Positions 57,778-64,000 of a DNA stretch of 64,000 nucleotides are shown here, one piece after another. The notes below the pieces were generated by a model. The model saw nothing but the letters and a program-made list of their open reading frames with translations. It was not told the origin of the DNA and searched no databases. Position numbers and translations under genes: made by a program. Source of the DNA: Entonaema liquescens (lineage: Eukaryota; Ascomycota; Sordariomycetes; Xylariales; Xylariaceae). The DNA lies in contig CADCSX010000007.1 in assembly GCA_902805475.1 (NCBI GenBank), positions 620,001 to 684,000 on the forward strand, in the 5' to 3' direction. How positions within the stretch are numbered: position 1 is the first letter of the stretch; each line of letters begins with the position of its first letter.

Positions 57778-59913
57778 TTACTTTCGGACCTTAGGTCGAG
57801 CAAGCATATTCAGTCGACTAAGACTCAGGCCGCCCTTCTTCTTCTTCTTCTGTGGGCTAGGGGTATAGGCTGTTCCGCTAGGCTTCTTGATTGGCGATGA
57901 ACCCACCAGCCGAGGTGCGACGAGGGCGTCTCCTTCAACTGCCTGCGGATCCTTTCGCAATTTCTTCGCGCCACGCTTGCTACCCTCGTCCTCTTCTTCC
58001 TCTTCATCCCAAGTTGCCCGATGTCTCTTCTTGTTTGACATTCCATGGGGAATTCCGGATCCTACTGCTGGGTCTGCGTTCTCTTTGTTAGGGGATGCCT
58101 CAGGTTGGCTCGGGAAGCTACCAGGCATGCGACCAGTGGGCGCGATGGAGTTGCGAACGTGACGAAGACTGGCTTGACCTGCAGCGGCACCAAATCCTTG
58201 AGGTGAGGCGCCGCCAAAGTTGATCGTATGATCGCTACGGAAAGTGAACGTACCAGGAACTGACTCCAGGAACTGGCTCGTGGCGGCTGTTTCAGCCTCC
58301 CCGTCGACGTCTCGACAATAAGCGGAGAGATCAGGGTATGTAACCTCACCCTCGGAAGCCTTGTCATCAGTCGGCTTCTCAGCAGTAGAACTGCCAAATC
58401 GAAGGTGGGACAGGGCCTTCGAGCGCGGAATACTCGACTTAACGGGGGAAGGAGAATCCAGTAGCAAAGGAGTGGCTCGTTTAGCCACAGGGGTGAAATT
58501 CACACGTCGTTCTAGCTTTCGTCCAGGTGTAGTAAGCGGCGGCTGAGGTAACTCTTCGTCAATATGCTCGTGGAGAGATGTTTTCGAAGGAGACACGGCA
58601 AGCTGGGGGATGTTGGACTTAGATTTGGACCCGCCGACATGTCTCTTTAGGATCGACTTGACTCTATCAAATCGACCCGGAGTCTGGACATGAGTGGGTT
58701 TGTTGTCCATGATCGCGTTATTCGACATGGACTTCTTTAGAGTGCTAATGCCCTTCTTACTAGATGATCTAGTCAGGCTACCAAGGTCTGGTTTGCTGAT
58801 GGACTTCGTCAGCGTGGTGCTGGGAGCCTTGATGCTATTTGCACGGGCAAGCGACGACTTAGTCGGGGTCATAAGGTTGGCGAGCGCATGCGAGCGGGGA
58901 ATTCCACTTCGAATCGAGTCATTGCCGCTGCTCTTGGGCCGAGGAATAAAACTACCATCCCGCGAAACGGGTCGGAGAGTAGATACATCGTCGTCAGCTC
59001 GCTGCTTTGTACGCTTGACGGGCGACTCGGGTTGCTCCTGTTCCTTTTCAGGGGCACTCGGCACTGGGCGAGTAGAAGATTTCTTGGATCGTACAGAATC
59101 GGGCTCATCGAGGTTTGCTTTCGACTGGCTACGTTTGAGGCTGCCCTTTACAGGGGTAAAGCGGCCTGGGGCGGCACGGTAGGCCGAGGGATGGTTTTCG
59201 ATAGAATCCATCTTTTTGAATTCGGCCATATGCACAGCGCTGAAGCGACTAGCTTTTCCTTTGGCCGCGCGAATTTTACGCCCTTCGTTGGCGGCCTCTT
59301 CTTGCTTCTCTTGCTCGTGTTTGGCGGCAAGTTCAACCTTAATCTTTGCAGCCTCTTCACGGAGACCTTCCATCATCTTCTTAGCTGCGGGGGTTAGGCC
59401 CTCGTCACCATCACGGTTAACTCTAGCGTATCGGAAGGTAAAATCCGAAGATGGCGCGGGGGTTTTAGATGGAGTAGATTGGATCATTCCTTCGTTCGGC
59501 TTCTTGGTATAGTCAATATCGACGAACCCAAGCTTGAGGCCCGATGAAGGCGCGGCAGTAGTGGGGTGAACTTTGCTGGGATGCATTTCTGACATCGGCA
59601 GCTTAACGGGCGTAGCTACAGCGGGGGTAGCGGGTTGATGCATCGGAGAAGATGCGATGGTGTCGAAATTACGAGTAGCTCGCTTTGTAGATGTAGGGGT
59701 GCGCTCATCATGCTCTAGAAGAGCACCTAATTGAGGCGCCGGCGAAGCGGTAGTCCTCTATTGTCAAATCATGTATTAGTCTCGCTATACAAGCAGAACC
59801 TCTGGCGCGATGCAGCACGGTGCAACGCGAAGTTGAGGCGGTGAGGAGCGCAACAAGCTAACTTGTTTACTTACCTTGGAAGCGCTCGCGATGCGAGCTG
59901 AGCGACGCGCCAT
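57778..59913 (-). CDS. conserved-looking Ser/Lys-rich protein, probably nuclear
   Basis: I do not recognise the family with certainty. Exons 59913-59875 (MARRSARIASASK) and 59757-57778 join across a 117-bp intron with GTAAGT donor and ACAATAG acceptor, giving 672 residues. The in-frame ATG at 59643 is rejected because the sequence before it (ASPAPQLGALLEHDERTPTS) is clearly coding. Features: a Glu/Lys/Ala coiled-coil at about residues 110-165, GRFTPVKGSLKRSQSKANLD, a second related motif GRFDRVKSILKRHVGG, ERRVNFTPVAKR, repeated IPRSHALANL/IPRSKALSHL elements, KENADP (a KEN-box-like degron), an acidic EEEEEDEG stretch and strongly basic ends. Repeated GRF-VK and KEN motifs suggest a cell-cycle or microtubule/chromatin protein, but this is only inference. 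Confidence 0.75.
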
Positions 59914-61080
59914 GATTGATAGATAGTGACTTCAGTACAAATTGGATAATGCGCAAGTTTGAAATTACGAGCTGAACTAATTCAAACGAGCTGGGGCATG
60001 GAGCCGATATGCGATGGTGTTAATTAAGGGACTGGAGTTAAGAGAGTTGTGGGGAGAAAGAGGGAAACTGACATCAGAATTTGTTTACTTGGGGAAAAGT
60101 CAACAAATTGGTTTCGGTTAGTGTGCACTGACCAATTTTGGTGTAGGTATATGTAATTAAAAGAGGTGGGTGAGCCCTGTTGGGGCTCGTGCGCAATCTA
60201 AAATTACTGCTTAAACGCAAACGAAGTACGTACCTGAATACTTGAGCGGGTGACCTGTAGCTCGTAACCGAAATCTATGACATAGCTCCTGATTTTTAGG
60301 TCTTTAAAGAGACGATCAATACGTATGTCGCATGTTTGTCGAATCACGATAATAAAGCTTCAATTCGTTTACTTTTCATATGGCAATCTACCCATATTCA
60401 CGAGACCTCATCAACATGTAAATGAATAACAGCTATAAGTGTAGGGCGTATATAAGTGTTTACACATGTTCCATGTTTCTGAATACCTCTATGTGGGTGC
60501 ATGATTGGATGACAATCCTCTATCAAAACATGATATCTTCCTGCTAGTTGACCCCAGATTACTCTTGATAGCTAATCGATACGAGCAGCCCTATAAAGGA
60601 TAATCAGTTCGGGATATCCTTTTTCTCGAACTAACTATAAACACCAATCAATTTGAGTCTCAACAATTGTGACCCTGTCGCCCAGGCAAAATATGCATCA
60701 TGCATGCAACGGGGAAACCATATACCTTACTCGTGCCTGGGAAGAGTTGTAGTTATAGTTGTCTTACGCCCTTTACAACGTCATATGTACGCCCTGCCTA
60801 TCATATCCCTAGAAATTATCCCGGATCCAAGATCGCGACTTATAGCATTTGTAATCTACCTACACATATCGTCTCAACATATAAAGCTTTAATGCCAAAC
60901 GAAACGATGAATTCTAAAATCAATAACCATTCTACTCTGTATATCCTTCATTAGATAGGTATCTTTTGGTTCTTTTTAGAACGAAAATCGTGACTATTCA
61001 TTAGTACAATCAAACCGAACTCACCACGACGAATTTCCATCAAGAAGCACCTCGTTGCTATTAACTCAACACCTCCCATC
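59914..61080. other. intergenic, divergent promoters
   Basis: About 1.2 kb between divergent starts. No gene supported; the frame at 60653-60892 has no features of a protein. The last 130 bp are the leader of the epoxide hydrolase. Confidence 0.5.
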
Positions 61081-62512
61081 ATGGCGGATATCAAACCTTA
61101 TACTATTGCGGTCGATGAAGAAAGCTTAAACGACTTGAAAACGCGACTATCACTAGCCAAGTTTCCAGACGAGCTTGATGAGGCGGGTTGGGATAGTAAG
61201 TAGCTAACCCATGTTTTCGAGTTATCGATCAGTCGATACTATATTCCTCCTTCTAATTCTTACAACCCAACGGAATCCCCGAAAACACACTACAAACAAC
61301 TTAAGCTGATTCTGATTAATACAGTGGGATCCCCTCTCGCTGATATCAAAAGGCTAGTGAAATATTGGCAAGAGTCATACGACTGGAGAAAAGCAGAAAA
61401 GGAGCTGAATAGCGTACCACATTTTATTACAGACATCCAATGTGATGGGTTCGAGCCTCTAGCAATCCATTTCATTCATGTCCGTAGTAAGGTCAAAGGT
61501 GCAATTCCCTTGCTGTTTCTGCACGGCTGGCCAGGCCACTTTGAGGAGGTCTTTAAGATATTGAAGCCCTTGACAGAAGGCGGCGACGGTGTCAAATACC
61601 CCGCGTTCGACATCGTGGCACCGTCGTTCCCGAACTTTGGGTTCTCTCAGGGTTCGAAGAAGCGGGGTTTCGCTGCGGAGCAATATGCCGAAACGGTGAA
61701 CAAGCTCATGCTAAAGTTGGGTTATAAAGAATACGTCACGCAAGGAGGTGAGGCATCGTTTCCTTCTCATGGGCTCTGGCATATGGGCGAAATCGCTGAC
61801 ACGGTGTACAGGTGATTGGGGTTGTCATATTAGTAGGGCTCTCGCACATTTATATCCACAACACTGTAAAGCGACACACCTGAATTTCAACTCTGCAAAC
61901 CCACCGAGCTTTTTCAAGAATCCGATTCTGGCCATCCAGAATGCGATATTGCCCTATAGCCCACGAGAGCAGCGCGGTGTAGGTCGTTCCAAATGGTTTG
62001 ACGAACAAGGCCGAGGGTACAACTTGGAGCAGTGTACCAAACCGCAGACTCTCGGCTACGCACTAGCTGACAGCCCAGTGGCTTTGCTAGCCTGGATTTA
62101 CGAGAAGCTTCACGACTGGTCGGATTCGTACCCCTGGACAGACGAGGAAGTCTGCACATGGATTAGCATCTACTGGTTCAGCACGGCGGGTCCCGCCGCC
62201 AGCGTTAGGATCTACTACGAGACGACGCAGAACGTTGACGGCAGGAAGAACAAGTTGGACCATCAGGGTCTCAGAGCATGGTCCCCAGGCGTGAGGCTTG
62301 GTTTCAGCCACTTCCCTATGGACTTACAAGTGCAGCCTCGCACGTGGGTGCGTACATTGGGCAATGTCGTTTTCGAGAGGGAGCATGACAGTGGCGGCCA
62401 CTTCGCCACATGGGAGAAACCGGAAGAGATTATTACTGACGTAAGAGAGATGTTTGGAAAGGGAGGCGGCGCCTTCGGTGTGGTAAAGGATGCTACAGGA
62501 TACGCTTCATGA
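61081..62512 (+). CDS. microsomal-type epoxide hydrolase
   Basis: Alpha/beta-hydrolase that opens epoxides to diols. Exons 61081-61195, 61325-61747 and 61812-62512 (introns 129 and 64 bp) give 412 residues. The N-terminal EHN domain has DLKTRLSLAKFPDELDEAGW and VKYWQESYDWRKAEKELNSV. The hydrolase core has the oxyanion HGWPG in LLFLHGWPGHFEEV, the nucleophile Asp in QGGDWGCHI (created exactly across intron 2), and Tyr residues in the lid (SIYWFSTAG, RIYYETT). The catalytic His is in HDSGGHFATWEKPEEI near the C-terminus and the acid partner shortly before it. Length is normal for fungal enzymes. It could detoxify plant or self-made epoxides or serve secondary metabolism; no cluster partner is visible. 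Confidence 0.93.
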
Positions 62513-64000
62513 TTATCCGCCTGGAGTAGAAACAACATGTGCTATTTTTCGTCACCGAAGCTAATGTATGACCCTACAAAATGAGGCGTCGTTAGGTCAG
62601 GGTTGGAATAATACAAAGGATGATAAGGAGCTTTAACAAAACGAAATATATGATTGGTTTCGGGCTAGCTCCCTATTCATGTCATGGCGAGTCGGAGGAC
62701 CGTAAGGAAATAGATGTATCTATCTTTTGAGTCTCAAAATACACGCCTTTCCGATTTCAAGTAGTACGTAAAGTTCACTCGGAGCAAGATAATAGCTTGT
62801 ACGATGCCGAATTAGCTACTTGCGTTTGTTATTCATGGTTGTAAAGGCTTGTCGCAGAGCCGTAGCATGTCAAGTTGATAAACGACAAAGACTGTCATAT
62901 TCTGATATCAATTAGGATAGTTAAGTTATAATATACAGTCAGTTAAGATGATAAGAAACTATTATGTATACAAAGCTGGGAAATCTGTTGCGATGCTGCT
63001 ATTTAAAACAATACGACTTGATAGCAACATCCTTGGTTTCTCAATAGGAAAGGCATCTTTACACAATAGAACTAGTTATCTCAAACCTTCATCCCACTTC
63101 CTTATTTTGGGGCGTACCTCAATTAGTCCGGTCTGGTTTTATAAGTAATGTATCATGCACGAAATACTGCGGCAGCTTATACATTACATGATGACGACGC
63201 TGCCATGGTTATTTGGTATGCCCCCCACGAGAGGGACGGGGAACCCTGAGTAAACTAATTATGTAGTAGAACGGCGGCATTGAGGATATGCAGATTGGGA
63301 CGTCTTTAGTCTCTTCCAATTAAGATATTCGTAAGTGCAAGGGCTAACTGCCCACACTTGAACCCCAGTTGTCTAGGCGTGGGGGGTTCGCCCTCAGCAG
63401 TTGATGATCTGATAACATCAATTCGACAAAAATTGAAGCTAATTCCAACTTTCCAAGGCTTGCACTTTTCCTGGCCAGTTCACTCGGTCTAGAACTAGAG
63501 TACCGTACGTTCTTAGTATTATCTAAGTGACTACGAATTGTGATCAGTGCGCGAATTACTGCGACGCCAACTTGTATCAAATTCGAAGATCTCCGAAATG
63601 ACGAGGCGCCGTTCTCCGGTCCAAGTTCGTACAAAGTGAGGCTGTCTCAGAGTATACAATACCGGGATACCACCTCAGCAGTTGCGCACCGCTATCTTTG
63701 AGCGACGTCAGCGAAGCAAGACACCAACAGTAATCCTTAATATAAAAATGTCTCAGCTCGCAAACCTTCCATAAGGCTGGGGGAACAAAGCAGCGAAATC
63801 GGCGGTTAACGTGAAAAGGCGGGCTCAAAACTAAGCAAGCCACGGCGTGTGATACTAAGAATTTTGCGGCTTGGCAAAAACTGAAGCGGTGATCTGGAAG
63901 AGCGCTAGAAGCTTTCTAGAAGGTGTCAGCCGACGCCTCGAAATTGTGATGGCTGGCTGACCCATTCCTACGGGTGTCCAATAGGAACATAATTGGGGTT
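62513..64000. other. intergenic right end
   Basis: No gene recognised in the last 1.5 kb. Short open frames on both strands (63344-63634, 63577-63843) overlap and show no known motif. A gene may begin beyond the window. Confidence 0.45.

Noticed and set aside
57778..59643. Start of the Ser/Lys-rich gene at ATG 59643
   Set aside because: Upstream in-frame sequence is coding-like and joins by a clean intron to a short first exon at 59913.
63344..63410. TTGAACCCC segment resembling a tRNA T-arm
   Set aside because: No complementary stem and no D-arm or anticodon arm at the right distance.
1..64000. CRISPR arrays, operons or bacterial-type signals
   Set aside because: Spliced eukaryotic genes throughout; the tandem repeats are simple satellites without spacers.

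Overview
This looks like nuclear DNA of a filamentous ascomycete (Pezizomycotina, probably Sordariomycetes). The genes are split by short introns of about 50-130 bp, with GTRNGT donors and lariat-like sequences before AG acceptors. The proteins are those of moulds: Yak1, Pub1, Mediator subunit 2, an Irs4-type EH protein, Ase1, Mdm10, secreted GH5 and GH18 enzymes and ribosomal protein S19. A 6.3 kb block of almost pure A+T sits among genes of ordinary composition, which is what repeat-induced point mutation (RIP) leaves behind. Intergenic DNA is long and rich in small satellites and TAGGTA-type motifs. Exon borders below were read by eye from splice signals, reading frame and conserved residues.

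Layout. 1-15.7 kb: yak1 kinase (minus), pub1-type three-RRM RNA-binding protein (minus), a Harbinger-like miniature transposon at 11.2 kb, and a Mediator 2-like gene (plus). 15.7-22.05 kb: the AT-rich, gene-free RIP island. 22.4-23.7 kb: a secreted GH5 hydrolase (minus) at its edge. 26.5-36 kb (all minus): a tandem PH-domain protein, a small probably mitochondrial protein, an Irs4-like EH-domain protein and Ase1/MAP65. 38.4-43.8 kb: GH18 chitinase with an embedded chitin-binding module (plus), a short-chain dehydrogenase (minus) and mdm10 (plus). 45.1-45.7 kb: a Mutator-like miniature element with 54-bp perfect inverted ends and a 9-bp target duplication. 47.8-52.8 kb: a ZIP zinc transporter and an ankyrin-type/DYW-like deaminase (both plus). 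53.3-59.9 kb (minus): rps19, a LIM-domain protein with a UAG codon inside its zinc finger, and a Ser/Lys-rich protein. 61.1-62.5 kb: an epoxide hydrolase (plus).

These genes do not form one pathway. Most are housekeeping genes (transcription, translation, cytoskeleton, lipid signalling, mitochondrial contact sites) mixed with secreted or metabolic enzymes. The points most worth following are: (1) the LIM gene, whose only defect is a UAG where a Trp codon is expected, the pattern seen where fungi restore genes by A-to-I mRNA editing in the sexual stage; (2) the ankyrin plus DYW-like deaminase protein, a possible nucleic-acid deaminase; (3) the RIP island, where the surviving C/G bias switches strand midway and CpG is spared; and (4) two intact miniature transposons. 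Two genes (yak1 and the deaminase) appear to lack one base in a homopolymer, which may be an assembly error.
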